From: Flavobacterium piscis
GTDB lineage: Bacteria > Bacteroidota > Bacteroidia > Flavobacteriales > Flavobacteriaceae
DNA length: 64,000 nucleotides
NCBI RefSeq assembly: GCF_001686925.1
Contig: NZ_LVEN01000005.1
Coordinates: forward strand, 1-64,000
Direction: 5' to 3'
Shown here piece after piece: positions 27,049 to 37,059 of the stretch; positions within the stretch are counted from its first letter, which is position 1; each line of letters begins with the position of its first letter. A model generated the notes under the pieces. The model did not search any database, was not told the DNA's origin, and saw only the letters and a program-made list of their open reading frames with translations. Position numbers and translations under genes: made by a program.

Positions 27049-28272
27049 TTAAACTGTTGCTGCAATTTCTTGTGGCAACGGAATTTGATTTTTAAGCAAA
27101 TCTTCGAAAGTTTCGTGTTGACGAATTAAGATTCCTTTTCCGTCTTTCCATAAAACTTCTGCTGGTTTGTATCTTGAATTGTAGTTTGAAGACATGGAGA
27201 AACAGTAAGCTCCGGCGTTTCTGAAAGCTAAAATATCACCTTCAGTAATTTCCGAAATTCTGCGGTTATTAGCAAAAGTATCGGTTTCGCAAATGTATCC
27301 TACCACAGAGTAAAAACGCTCTTTTCCTTTAGGGTTTGAGATGTTTTCGATATGGTGTGAAGATCCGTACAACATTGGACGAATTAAGTGGTTGAAACCA
27401 CTGTCAACTCCGGCAAAAACTGTTGAAGTTGTTTGTTTTACTACGTTTACTTTTACTAAGAAATGACCTGCTTCGCTCACCAAAAATTTTCCTGGTTCGA
27501 AAATCAAAGTTAAATCTCTGCCATATTCTGCACAGAAAGCATTGAATCTTTTTGATAATTTTTTACCTAATTCTTCAATATCAGTTTCGATATCGTCTTT
27601 TTTGTAAGGCACTTTAAATCCGCTTCCGAAATCTAAAAATTCAAGATCTTTGAAGTGTTTTGCCGTATCAAACAAGATTTCGGCAGCATACAAGAATACT
27701 TCGATATCTAAAATATCAGATCCTGTGTGCATGTGAATTCCCACGATGCTCATTTTTGTATTTTCTACAATTCGCAAAATGTGCGGTATTTGATGTACCG
27801 AGATTCCGAATTTACTATCGATATGTCCTACCGAAATATTAGCATTTCCTCCCGCCATTACGTGCGGATTGATACGAATACATACCGGAATTTGTGGATA
27901 TTTTGTTCCGAATTGCTCCAGAATAGATAAGTTGTCAATATTGATTTGTACACCCATTGCGGCAACCTCTTCGATTTCTTCAAGAGAAACTCCGTTTGGT
28001 GTAAAGAAAATTTTGTCAGGATCATAGCCAGCATGAAGTCCTAATAAAACTTCCTGAATAGATACAGTATCTAAGCCAGACCCCATGTTCTTTAATAACT
28101 GAAGAATCGCAACGTTTGACAATGCCTTCATGGCGTAATTAACTCTCAAGTTTTCTACCTTAGAGAAAGCTTTAGTTAACCTGTTGTACTGTGATTGGAT
28201 TTTTTCGGCATCATAAACATATAATGGACTTCCAAATTGGTCTGCTAACTGCAGTAAATCTTTTGCTTGCAT
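27049..28272 (-). CDS. lysA: Diaminopimelate decarboxylase
   Basis: Converts meso-diaminopimelate to L-lysine, the last step of lysine synthesis, with pyridoxal phosphate. The 407-residue protein has the fold type III layout: the PLP lysine in VNYAMKALSN (about 41-50), HMHTGSD, the glycine-rich phosphate loop FLDFGSGFKVPY and EPGKFLVSEAG, and the C-terminal substrate residues GYICETDTFANNR and GAYCFSMSSNYNS. Length is normal. It is a single-gene unit with a well-formed promoter and a terminator. Confidence 0.96.
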   Translation of the reverse strand: MQAKDLLQLADQFGSPLYVYDAEKIQSQYNRLTKAFSKVENLRVNYAMKALSNVAILQLLKNMGSGLDTVSIQEVLLGLHAGYDPDKIFFTPNGVSLEEIEEVAAMGVQINIDNLSILEQFGTKYPQIPVCIRINPHVMAGGNANISVGHIDSKFGISVHQIPHILRIVENTKMSIVGIHMHTGSDILDIEVFLYAAEILFDTAKHFKDLEFLDFGSGFKVPYKKDDIETDIEELGKKLSKRFNAFCAEYGRDLTLIFEPGKFLVSEAGHFLVKVNVVKQTTSTVFAGVDSGFNHLIRPMLYGSSHHIENISNPKGKERFYSVVGYICETDTFANNRRISEITEGDILAFRNAGAYCFSMSSNYNSRYKPAEVLWKDGKGILIRQHETFEDLLKNQIPLPQEIAATV

Positions 28273-28291
28273 TTTTATAAACTATTTTGGG

Positions 28292-28321
28292 CAAAGTTAT
28301 TACACTTTTGAGTAACGACAA
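28292..28321 (-). promoter_or_regulatory. lysA promoter of the Flavobacterium type
   Basis: On the minus strand: TTG (complement of 28319-28321), 19 bases, then TAACTTTG (28292-28299), an exact TAnnTTTG -7 element. The -7 box is 19 bases before the start codon. Spacing fits the known Bacteroidota consensus. Confidence 0.7.
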
Positions 28322-28574
28322 ATTTTTTGCAGAAAAATAACAAATTGTAACAAATTGTTTGTTTTTGAACAAAAAGTGCTTTATTTCGAATTTTTATAAA
28401 TTCTTTTAAGGTTCTAAGGAGCTAAGATTCTAAGGTAGTAAGTTTTTGCCACAGATTAAAGGATTAGCGCAGATTTTTTTATTTTTTCTTGCACGAATTT
28501 GCTTCGCCTGTCGCTATCGCTCAAGTCACGAATTTTCACGAATTTTTATTTTGGATTTCCGCTAAATGCATAAA

Positions 28575-28660
28575 ACATAGCCCGTGGTTTCAATCACGGG
28601 GAGACGTTGTGATTAGACGTAACCATATATTTTGTTTCCGTGGTTGAAACCTCGCTATGT
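28575..28660. repeat. 86-bp palindromic element, copy 1
   Basis: Runs from ACATAG to CTATGT and folds on itself: CCGTGGTTTCAATCACGG at the left faces CCGTGGTTGAAACC at the right. A second copy of exactly the same length begins 48 bases later. Confidence 0.75.
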
Positions 28661-28707
28661 CTGAAAATTGGATTTTTTAATTTTGGATTTTTAGCAAAAG
28701 GCTCAAA

Positions 28708-28793
28708 ACATAGCAGGTGATTTCAATTACGGCAAACGTTGGTAATTGCGTAATCATCTATTGTGTCTCCGTGATTGAAACCACGGGCTATGT
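28708..28793. repeat. 86-bp palindromic element, copy 2
   Basis: Again ACATAG to CTATGT, with GGTGATTTCAATTACGG and CCGTGATTGAAACCACGG as arms and a shared ACGTT in the loop. Same orientation as copy 1. Base changes in one arm are partly matched in the other. Confidence 0.75.
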
Positions 28794-28884
28794 TTAATTT
28801 TAGAAACGAGCAAAAAAAGAAATTAGTGGAAATTAGTGTATTTAGCGGCAAACAAAAAATCCTTTTAATCTGTGAAATCTGTGG

Positions 28885-28921
28885 CAAAAAAAAGCCTCTG
28901 AATTATTCAGAGGCTTTTGTT
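28885..28921 (-). terminator. Terminator of gltD
   Basis: AAAGCCTCTG pairs with CAGAGGCTTTTG across a short AATTATT loop, A run on the left; 19 bases past the gltD stop. Confidence 0.8.
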
Positions 28922-28939
28922 AGTTGTGTGTTATAAGGT

Positions 28940-30394
28940 TTAAAGACTTGGTAAATCTCCGTTTCCTTTGGTTGGCAAGTTGGTAGAGCCCATTAAGAAC
29001 AAATCTACTTCTCTTGCTGCTTCGCGACCTTCTGAAATAGCCCATACAATTAACGACTGTCCTCTGCGCATATCACCAGCAGTGAAAATGTGCGGTACAT
29101 TCGTTTGATAATTTTTTGCTTTATAGTTACTTCTCATATCCACTTCAAGACCTAATTGCTCGCTTAAAGTTTTCTCAGGACCTGTAAATCCTAAAGCCAA
29201 TAAAGCCAAATCGCAAGGCCAGATTTTCTCTGAACCTTCTTTTTCGATCAATTCAGGACGCTGACCCGGAGTCATTTTCCATTGTACTTCAACTGTTTTT
29301 AATCCGGTTAATTCTCCGTTGCTATTAGAAATAAATTCTTTAGTATTAATCAGCCAGTTTCTGTCGCAACCTTCTTCGTGAGAAGATGACGTTTTCAACT
29401 GCAACGGCCAGAAAGGCCAAGGCGTTGATTCGCTTCTTCCAACCGGAGGTTTTGGTAAAATCTCAAAGTTAGTTACTGATTTTGCACCGTGTCTGTTTGA
29501 TGTTCCAACGCAGTCAGAACCTGTATCACCACCACCAATTACGATTACATCTTTTCCTGTAGCTTTCACCTGATCCGGAATTGACTCTCCGTATAAAACT
29601 TTAGTTTGCTGAGTCAAGAAATCCATTGCCTGAACAACGCCTTTGCTTTCTATTCCTTTCGTTGGCAAACTTCTTCTTTCCGTTGCTCCTCCGCATAATA
29701 CGATAGAATCAAAAGCATTTAGTTCTTCAACGCTAAAGTTCACTCCAACATTTACGTTCGTTTTGAAAGTGATTCCTTCCGCTTCAAGGATTAATACACG
29801 TCTGTCGATAATTCCTTTTTCTAATTTGAAATTCGGAATTCCGTAACGTAATAAACCTCCAATAGCATTGTCTCTTTCAAAAACAGTAACAGTATGACCT
29901 GCTCTGTTTAATTGTTGAGCCGCTGCTAAACCTGCAGGACCTGAACCGATAACGGCAACCGTTTTTCCTGTTCTTGTTTTTGGTGGCTGTGGTTTGATCC
30001 ATCCTTCATCAAAACCTCTTTCGATGATATTTTTCTCGATGTTTTCGATCGCAACCGGTTCTTTGATGATTCCTAATACACATGATTTCTCACATGGAGC
30101 AGGACATAAGCGGCCTGTAAATTCCGGAAAGTTATTAGTAGATTGTAAAATCTCCAATGCACCTTGCCATTCTTCCTGATGCACCATGTCGTTGAAGTCA
30201 GGAATTAAATTTCCTAACGGACAAGCACTGTGGCAAAAAGGAATACCACAATCCATACATCTTGAACCTTGTTCTTTTTTCTTTTCTTCAGATAACGGAA
30301 TAGTAAATTCGTTGTAGTTCGAAACACGTTCTGCAACTGCTAAATTACTTTCGTCGGCTCTGTTATATTCTTTAAATCCGCCTATTTTACCCAT
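28940..30394 (-). CDS. gltD: Glutamate synthase small subunit
   Basis: Flavin subunit of NADPH-dependent glutamate synthase; passes electrons from NAD(P)H to the large subunit. The 484-residue protein starts with the cysteine clusters for two 4Fe-4S centres (CMDCGIPFCHSACPLGN and CPAPCEKSC), then the FAD site GSGPAGLAAA, the NADPH site GGGDTGSDC and the final FTAGDMRRGQSLIVWAI. It follows gltB by 106 bases on the same strand and is closed by a terminator. Confidence 0.96.
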   Translation of the reverse strand: MGKIGGFKEYNRADESNLAVAERVSNYNEFTIPLSEEKKKEQGSRCMDCGIPFCHSACPLGNLIPDFNDMVHQEEWQGALEILQSTNNFPEFTGRLCPAPCEKSCVLGIIKEPVAIENIEKNIIERGFDEGWIKPQPPKTRTGKTVAVIGSGPAGLAAAQQLNRAGHTVTVFERDNAIGGLLRYGIPNFKLEKGIIDRRVLILEAEGITFKTNVNVGVNFSVEELNAFDSIVLCGGATERRSLPTKGIESKGVVQAMDFLTQQTKVLYGESIPDQVKATGKDVIVIGGGDTGSDCVGTSNRHGAKSVTNFEILPKPPVGRSESTPWPFWPLQLKTSSSHEEGCDRNWLINTKEFISNSNGELTGLKTVEVQWKMTPGQRPELIEKEGSEKIWPCDLALLALGFTGPEKTLSEQLGLEVDMRSNYKAKNYQTNVPHIFTAGDMRRGQSLIVWAISEGREAAREVDLFLMGSTNLPTKGNGDLPSL

Positions 30395-30500
30395 GATATT
30401 TTAATTAAAATTCCAATTTCTTTAAATTCCAAATTCCAATTGTTATTGACGTTGTATTTTGTCATTGCCATTGAAATTTGATTTTTGAAATTGATTTTTA

Positions 30501-33500
30501 TTAAGCTATTAATTCTTCTATTTTTTTCTCTTCTGCAATTCGTTGTAATGCTTTTTTGTAATCAGTTGGCATTACTTTTACGAAATTGTTTTGTTCATTT
30601 TCCCAGTCTGCTAAAATTCTTTTTGCTAATGGACTGTTGGTGTACAAAGAGTGATTTTTGATTAGTTTTCTCAATTTCGTCACATCTTCTTGTTCGATAG
30701 GATCAAAAGCAACCATTTCCATGTTGCATAATGTTGCATCAAATTGTTGTTTAGGATCATAAACATAAGCAACACCACCGCTCATACCAGCTGCAAAGTT
30801 TCTTCCTGTTTTTCCTAAAACAATTACAGTACCACCGGTCATGTACTCGCATCCGTGATCTCCAATTCCTTCAACAACCGCAGTTGCTCCAGAGTTTCTC
30901 ACACAAAAACGCTCTCCGGCCATTCCATTAATATAAGCCTCTCCGGTAATAGCTCCGTAAAGGGCAACGTTTCCAATAATGATATTGTCTTCAGGTTTGA
31001 AAGTTGCAGTAGGAGGTACTTTTACAATTAGTTTTCCTCCAGAAAGACCTTTTCCTAAGTAATCATTACAGTTTCCGTGAATTTTAAACGACAATCCGTT
31101 TGTTGCAAAAGCACCAAAACTTTGTCCGGCAGAACCTTCAAAATCAACTAAAATAGTGTCTTCAGGTAAACCTTGTGCGCCATAGATTTTTGAGATTTCA
31201 TTACTCAAAATAGCACCTACAGAACGGTCTGTATTTTTAATTTTAAATGTAACTCTAGTTTTTTCTTTTCTATAAATAGACGGAATCGCTTCTTTAATGA
31301 TATCAAAATCCAATACATTTTCAAGTTGGTGATCCTGCGTAGTTGTATTGTGATTTGGTTCTGTTTTCGCTTTTTCCGGTTTGTATAGAATTGATGACAA
31401 GTCTAATCCATTTGCTTTATAATGTTTGATCGCTTTGTTCACATTTAATTTTTGTGACTGACCTACCATTTCTTTCAAGGTTCTAAAACCTAATTGCGCC
31501 ATGATTTCTCTTAATTCTTCAGCAATAAAATACATGAAGTTGATGACATGCTCTGGAGTTCCTTTGAAATTTTTTCTCAATTCAGGATCCTGAGTGGCAA
31601 TACCAACCGGACAAGTATTCAAGTGACAAGCTCTCATCATAATACATCCGGAAGCCACAAGCGGAGCAGTAGCGAAACCAAATTCTTCAGCTCCTAACAA
31701 TGCAGCGATTGCTACGTCACGACCTGTTTTCAATTGTCCGTCACATTCTAAAACGACACGGCTTCTTAAATCATTTAAGATCAAAGTTTGTTGAGCTTCA
31801 GCTAAACCAAGTTCCCACGGAATTCCAGTGTGTTGTAATGAAGTTAATGGTGCAGCACCAGTTCCTCCGTCATAACCTGAAATAAGGATAACGTCCGCTT
31901 TTGCTTTGGCAACACCTGCAGCAATAGTTCCAACTCCCACTTCAGAAACTAATTTTACGTTTACACGTGCTTCACGATTCGCGTTTTTTAAGTCGAAAAT
32001 CAACTGAGATAAATCCTCAATAGAGTAAATATCGTGGTGAGGCGGAGGCGAAATCAAACCTACGTAAGGTGTAGAGTTTCTTGTTTCAGCGATCCAAGGC
32101 ACTACTTTTTCTCCTGGTAATTGTCCACCTTCTCCAGGTTTTGCACCCTGAGCCATTTTAATCTGAATCTCTTTAGCATTTGTCAAATAGTTGATCGAAA
32201 CACCAAAACGTCCCGAAGCAACTTGTTTGATCGCACTGTTTCTTGAATCTCCGTTAATTTCTTTCTGGAAGCGTTTTGGATCTTCTCCACCTTCTCCAGA
32301 ATTACTTTTTCCGCCAATTCTGTTCATGGCAATCGCTAAATTCTCATGCGCTTCTCTACTGATAGATCCGTAAGACATCGCACCCGTTTTGAATTTCTTT
32401 ACAATTTCTGTCCATGGCTCTACTTCATCAATAGAAATAGGATCTAAATTGTTGAATTCGAATAAACCTCTAATAGTCATTAAGTTTGAGCTTTGCTCAT
32501 TGACCATATTAGAGTATTCTTTATAGCTTTCAGGACTATTTAAACGAACAGCCTGTTGTAATTTTGCAATAGTAGTTGGATTAAACATGTGTTTTTCTCC
32601 ACCGCGTCTCCATCTGTAAATACCTCCAATTTCTAAAGATAATAAACTTGCAATTTTAGAATTTGGAAATGCTTTTTGAAAACGTTTCTTCACTTCTTTT
32701 TCTACTTCCATCAAACCAATTCCTTCGATTCTTGAAGGTGTGAATGGGAAATATTTATTAGTGAAAGTTTTGTTTAAACCTAAAATCTCGAAAATTTGAG
32801 CCGCTCTGTAAGAATGCAAAGTAGAGATTCCAATTTTGTTCATGATTTTAAGGATACCTTTTGCAATCGCTTTGTTGTAATTTACAATAGCATAATCAGC
32901 TTTTACTCCTGTAATGAATCCCTGGTTTACCTGATCGTGGATGATCTCGTTTACCATGTAAGGGTTGATGGCACTTGCACCATATCCAAATAATAAAGCA
33001 AAATGATGCGGTTCACGAGGTTCAGCAGATTCAATTATGATTCCGAATTTAGAACGAACCTGTAAAATGTTCAATGAGTGGTGAATGTAAGAACAAGCCA
33101 ATAACATTGGTATTGGAGCCAATTCTTCGCTTACGCCTCTGTCTGATAAAATGATGATATTGCATCCTTCAGAAACCGCTTTAAAAGTAGCCTGAACACA
33201 TTTTTCTAATGCTCTTTCTAAACCGTTAACTCCTTTTTCTATTTTATATAAAGTAGAAATAGTAGCCGATTTGAAATCTGCGTGATCAATGTTTCTTATT
33301 TTATCCAAATCCTCATTAGAAATAACAGGATTCTGGATTTTTAATTTTTTACATTGTTTAGATTCAATTTCGAAAATATTAAAATCGCCACCAATTGCTA
33401 AACTAATATCGGTAATGATTTCTTCACGAATACCATCCAAAGGCGGGTTGGTAACCTGAGCAAATAATTGTTTGAAATAGTTGTACAACAATTGTGGTTG

Positions 33501-35015
33501 CTCTGATAATACAGCCAATGGTGTATCGTTACCCATAGAGCTAATGGCTTCAGCGCCCTGAGCTCCCATAGGGTTAATGATTGTTTTTAAATCTTCGATA
33601 GTGTAACCAAATAATTTTTGTCTTGTTAAAAAATCAAGTTTTTCAACAGGAGTAGGATTATTGGTATAAGGTATTTGGGATAATTGTAACAAGTTAGCAT
33701 CGATCCATTCCTGATAAGGACGTTTGGTTACAATTGCTTTTTTAATTTCATCATCTTCAATAATACGACCTTCGTTCATATCAACAAGGAACATTTTTCC
33801 TGGTTCTAAACGACCGTGTTGTACTACATCTTCCGGCTCAACATCAAGTACACCAATTTCTGATGACATGATTACGAAACCGCTTTTGGTTAAAGTATAA
33901 CGGGAAGGACGTAATCCGTTACGGTCTAGTAAGGCACCAATTACGTTACCATCTGTAAACGGAATAGAAGCAGGACCATCCCAAGGCTCCATGATACAAG
34001 AGTTGAATTCGTAGAATGCTCTTTTTTCAGGAGACATTGTCTGGTGTTTTTCCCAAGCTTCAGGAACCACCATCATCATCGCTTCCGGCAATGAACGACC
34101 TGTCATTAATAAAAGTTCAACCACCATATCCATAGAAGCAGAATCTGATTTTCCTTCTAAAATAATAGGGAATAATTTTTTGATATCATTACCAAAAACT
34201 TTGCTTTCCATCAATTCTTCACGAGCACGCATACGGCTTACGTTTCCACGTAATGTATTGATTTCACCATTATGACACATGTATCTAAATGGCTGCGCTA
34301 ACTCCCATGAAGGGAAAGTATTAGTAGAGAAACGCTGGTGCACTAACGCCAAACGAGTCACTAAATCTGGATCTTTTAAGTCAACATAATAACGGCTGAT
34401 GTCTTCCGGCATCAATAGACCTTTATATATTATGGTAGTTGTCGATAAACTAGAGAAATAAAACATATGGCTTTCAGAGGTTTTAGATCCTCTTACGGCA
34501 TGTTCTGCAATTTTTCTAGCTGCAAAAAGTTTTGCATTAAATTCGTTTTCAGTTAAATCCTGACCGTTTTTGCTAACAAAAACCTGTTTAACTGTTGGTT
34601 CTTTTTCTGCGGCAATCTGCCCTAAATTTTCTACTTCAACAGGTACATCTCTCCAACCCAGGATCTTTAAGTTTTGATCCTTAATAGTCGATTCGAAAGC
34701 GTTGATACAAAAAGAAACCTGGTTTTTGCTTTTTGGTAAAAAAACCATTCCTACTGCATACTCACGTGTTTCAGGGATTTCAAAGTCACATACTTTTTTA
34801 AAAAAATCATGCGGGATATCGAATAAAATTCCAGCCCCGTCTCCAGTTCTTCCATCAGAACTAACGGCACCACGATGTTCCAATTTTATTAAGATATCCA
34901 ATGCTTTGTGAATAATATCGTTTGATTTAATACCATTCAAATTACAAATAAATCCTGCACCACAATTGTCGTGTTCAAATTCAGGCAAATAAAGCCCTTG
35001 TTCTTTAACTTTCAT
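30501..35015 (-). CDS. gltB: Glutamate synthase large subunit
   Basis: Makes two glutamates from glutamine and 2-oxoglutarate. The 1504-residue protein has a short propeptide, so that Cys18 (DNCGAGF) becomes the N-terminal nucleophile of the glutaminase domain. The central domain and the FMN/TIM-barrel synthase domain follow ([35 protein letters not shown]). The 3Fe-4S cysteines are in [12 protein letters not shown]. The C-terminal GXGXG beta-helix ([20 protein letters not shown]) is complete. First gene of gltB-gltD; together with amtB and nrfHA it channels ammonium to glutamate. Confidence 0.97.
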   Translation of the reverse strand: MKVKEQGLYLPEFEHDNCGAGFICNLNGIKSNDIIHKALDILIKLEHRGAVSSDGRTGDGAGILFDIPHDFFKKVCDFEIPETREYAVGMVFLPKSKNQVSFCINAFESTIKDQNLKILGWRDVPVEVENLGQIAAEKEPTVKQVFVSKNGQDLTENEFNAKLFAARKIAEHAVRGSKTSESHMFYFSSLSTTTIIYKGLLMPEDISRYYVDLKDPDLVTRLALVHQRFSTNTFPSWELAQPFRYMCHNGEINTLRGNVSRMRAREELMESKVFGNDIKKLFPIILEGKSDSASMDMVVELLLMTGRSLPEAMMMVVPEAWEKHQTMSPEKRAFYEFNSCIMEPWDGPASIPFTDGNVIGALLDRNGLRPSRYTLTKSGFVIMSSEIGVLDVEPEDVVQHGRLEPGKMFLVDMNEGRIIEDDEIKKAIVTKRPYQEWIDANLLQLSQIPYTNNPTPVEKLDFLTRQKLFGYTIEDLKTIINPMGAQGAEAISSMGNDTPLAVLSEQPQLLYNYFKQLFAQVTNPPLDGIREEIITDISLAIGGDFNIFEIESKQCKKLKIQNPVISNEDLDKIRNIDHADFKSATISTLYKIEKGVNGLERALEKCVQATFKAVSEGCNIIILSDRGVSEELAPIPMLLACSYIHHSLNILQVRSKFGIIIESAEPREPHHFALLFGYGASAINPYMVNEIIHDQVNQGFITGVKADYAIVNYNKAIAKGILKIMNKIGISTLHSYRAAQIFEILGLNKTFTNKYFPFTPSRIEGIGLMEVEKEVKKRFQKAFPNSKIASLLSLEIGGIYRWRRGGEKHMFNPTTIAKLQQAVRLNSPESYKEYSNMVNEQSSNLMTIRGLFEFNNLDPISIDEVEPWTEIVKKFKTGAMSYGSISREAHENLAIAMNRIGGKSNSGEGGEDPKRFQKEINGDSRNSAIKQVASGRFGVSINYLTNAKEIQIKMAQGAKPGEGGQLPGEKVVPWIAETRNSTPYVGLISPPPHHDIYSIEDLSQLIFDLKNANREARVNVKLVSEVGVGTIAAGVAKAKADVILISGYDGGTGAAPLTSLQHTGIPWELGLAEAQQTLILNDLRSRVVLECDGQLKTGRDVAIAALLGAEEFGFATAPLVASGCIMMRACHLNTCPVGIATQDPELRKNFKGTPEHVINFMYFIAEELREIMAQLGFRTLKEMVGQSQKLNVNKAIKHYKANGLDLSSILYKPEKAKTEPNHNTTTQDHQLENVLDFDIIKEAIPSIYRKEKTRVTFKIKNTDRSVGAILSNEISKIYGAQGLPEDTILVDFEGSAGQSFGAFATNGLSFKIHGNCNDYLGKGLSGGKLIVKVPPTATFKPEDNIIIGNVALYGAITGEAYINGMAGERFCVRNSGATAVVEGIGDHGCEYMTGGTVIVLGKTGRNFAAGMSGGVAYVYDPKQQFDATLCNMEMVAFDPIEQEDVTKLRKLIKNHSLYTNSPLAKRILADWENEQNNFVKVMPTDYKKALQRIAEEKKIEELIA

Positions 35016-35430
35016 TCTTGATATTTTTTCTACAAAAATAAAGATTTCGTTAAATATAATGTATCGGAATTGTAATTTGGCTTACATTTTTATTGTAATA
35101 TTAGAAAAACGCTTCTTAATTGATAATAATATTATATTAGCCATTGCGAATTGATAAAATGATAACGGCTCTTAAAATATATTAAGAAAAATCACCTTAA
35201 GGCTAGTAAATACAGTGAAGTTTTTGTTAAATATCAAACGTTTTAGTGGTTTTGAGTTAATATTAACAAATTGTTTAGTTAACTATTTCTTTGCATTGAA
35301 AAATAATAAACGTTTTATAAATATCTCACACATTTTTTAATTGAAAAAGATTTTACTATTCAGTTGAATTTTGCTACTTTTGTCGCACTTTTATTCTGAA
35401 ATAAATTCAGAACCAGACAAATTCTATATT
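35016..35430. promoter_or_regulatory. Divergent promoter region gltB / sucC
   Basis: A 415-base AT-rich spacer. For gltB (minus) CAAAAATA at 35033-35040 is a -7-like box; for sucC (plus) TACTTTTG at 35375-35382 is an exact TAnnTTTG, 49 bases before the ATG. Neither has a clear -33 partner. The middle (35100-35340) shows no ORF or RNA structure. Confidence 0.45.
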
Positions 35431-36624
35431 ATGAACATACACGAATATCAAGGAAAAGAAATTTTAGCAAGTTACGGAGTACGCATTCAACGCGGAATTG
35501 TGGCTAACAATGCAGTCGAAGCTGTGGCTGCTGCAAAACAATTAACTGCCGAGACTGGTACAGGATGGCACGTAATAAAAGCACAAATTCACGCAGGTGG
35601 TCGTGGAAAAGGTGGTGGAGTTAAGTTGGCAAAAAACTTGCAACAAGTGGAAGAAATTGCTGGACAAATCATCGGAATGCAATTGATTACACCTCAAACT
35701 TCTGCAGAAGGTAAAAAAGTAAACAAAATATTAGTTGCAGAAGATGTTTACTATCCTGGTGAAAGTGAAACTTCTGAATTTTATGTTTCTGTTTTATTGA
35801 ATAGAGCTACTGGTCGTAACATGATTATGTATTCTACTGAAGGTGGAATGGATATTGAAGAAGTTGCTGAGCACACTCCTCATTTAATTTTTACTGAAGA
35901 AGTTGATCCTTCTGTTGGATTACAAGGTTTTCAAGCAAGAAGAATTGCTTTTAACTTAGGTCTTTCTGGAAATGCTTTCAAAGAAATGGTGAAATTCATC
36001 GATTCTTTATACAATGCTTACATTGGTTCTGATGCTTCTATGTTTGAAATCAACCCGGTTTTGAAAACTTCAGATAATAAAATTATGGCTGTTGATGCTA
36101 AAGTAAATATCGATGATAATGCTTTATACAGACAGCCAAAATATGCTGAGATGAGAGATATCCGTGAGGAGAATCCAATAGAAGTTGAAGCTAAAGAAGT
36201 AGGTTTGAACTATGTAGATCTTGACGGTACTGTAGGATGTATGGTAAACGGAGCAGGTCTTGCAATGGCAACTATGGATTTAATTAAATACGCTGGTTTT
36301 GAGCCTGCTAACTTCTTAGATGTTGGTGGAACTGCTGATGCAAAACGTGTTGAAACTGCTTTTAGAATTATCTTAAAAGATCCTAACGTAAAAGCTATTT
36401 TAATTAATATTTTTGGTGGAATCGTTCGTTGTGACCGTGTGGCGCAAGGAGTTGTTGACGCTTACAAAAATATGGGTGATGCTATCAATGTGCCAATTAT
36501 CGTTCGTTTGCAAGGAACAAATGCTGAAATTGCAAAAGAATTAATTGACAATTCAGGTATGCCAATCTTATCAGCTACTCAGTTTCAAGAAGCTGCTGAC
36601 CAAGTTAAAGCTGCACTTTCTTAA
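35431..36624 (+). CDS. sucC: Succinyl-CoA synthetase beta subunit
   Basis: TCA-cycle enzyme subunit that binds the nucleotide and interconverts succinyl-CoA and succinate with NDP phosphorylation. Started at 35431 (MNIHEYQGKEILASYG), the standard family N terminus; the frame extends 20 residues upstream over promoter DNA. The 397-residue protein shows the ATP-grasp glycine loop GGRGKGGGVKLAKN and the C-terminal flavodoxin-like domain NIFGGIVRCDRVAQG. sucD does not follow: the gene ends in a terminator and an IS element lies beyond. Confidence 0.96.
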   Translation: MNIHEYQGKEILASYGVRIQRGIVANNAVEAVAAAKQLTAETGTGWHVIKAQIHAGGRGKGGGVKLAKNLQQVEEIAGQIIGMQLITPQTSAEGKKVNKILVAEDVYYPGESETSEFYVSVLLNRATGRNMIMYSTEGGMDIEEVAEHTPHLIFTEEVDPSVGLQGFQARRIAFNLGLSGNAFKEMVKFIDSLYNAYIGSDASMFEINPVLKTSDNKIMAVDAKVNIDDNALYRQPKYAEMRDIREENPIEVEAKEVGLNYVDLDGTVGCMVNGAGLAMATMDLIKYAGFEPANFLDVGGTADAKRVETAFRIILKDPNVKAILINIFGGIVRCDRVAQGVVDAYKNMGDAINVPIIVRLQGTNAEIAKELIDNSGMPILSATQFQEAADQVKAALS

Positions 36625-36648
36625 TCAAATAAGAAATCAATTATATAG

Positions 36649-36682
36649 AAAATCCTTCCGGTTATCGGAAGGATTTTTTTTT
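36649..36682 (+). terminator. Terminator of sucC
   Basis: AATCCTTCCG (36651-36660) and CGGAAGGATT (36666-36675), followed by nine T. Confidence 0.9.
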
Positions 36683-36691
36683 GGAGTGTAT

Positions 36692-36797
36692 TTAACCGCA
36701 AAGAGCGCAAGATTTTATTTTTGTAGTATGTTTACAAACGTAAAAGTTCGCAAAGCTTTATCAATAAAACTTTGCGAACTTTGCGTAAATCTTAGCG
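36692..36797. repeat. TTAACCGCAAAG palindrome, left part
   Basis: Starts TTAACCGCAAAG (36692-36703), contains a perfect 13-bp hairpin AAAGTTCGCAAAG (36743-36755) / CTTTGCGAACTTT (36770-36782) and ends AAATCTTAGCG. Its missing right end, CTTTGCGGTTAA, is at 38188-38199 beyond the IS110 element. Confidence 0.65.
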
Positions 36798-37059
36798 TTC
36801 TCCTATGTTTGCAAAGTTAATTTAGAAGTTTTTACTTTTTTAAATTTGCATTATTAAAGTGAAAAAGAATGAGAGTGCATTCGCGTCTAAATAGTTCGTA
36901 GAAACATATTCTCGCAAAGAAATTACCTCATTCTTTTTTATCTTTTAGAGTCTGAACAGAATGTAAGGAATTAAGCAGTGCTTAATATCCAGAATATCCA
37001 ATCAGGAGAAAAGACGAAGGAAGATTCATCACTTTATATATTAAATTTAAGACAAGTAA

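Larger units (their letters stand above)
28446..28889. repeat. Outer inverted repeat around the 28.6 kb palindromes
   Basis: The left end has TTTGCCACAGATTAAAGGAT and the right end ATCCTTTTAATCTG...GAAATCTGTGGCAAA in inverted sense, framing the two 86-bp palindromes and a CACGAATT stretch at 28495-28545. The whole 667-base spacer between lysA and gltD is repeat DNA; no gene is seen. Confidence 0.55.

Noticed and set aside
28575..28793. Possible CRISPR-like array
   Set aside because: Only two units, each an 86-bp palindrome, with a spacer that is itself like other repeats; no cas genes.
36545..36820. 91-residue plus-strand frame after sucC
   Set aside because: It overlaps the sucC end in another frame, the terminator and a palindromic repeat.
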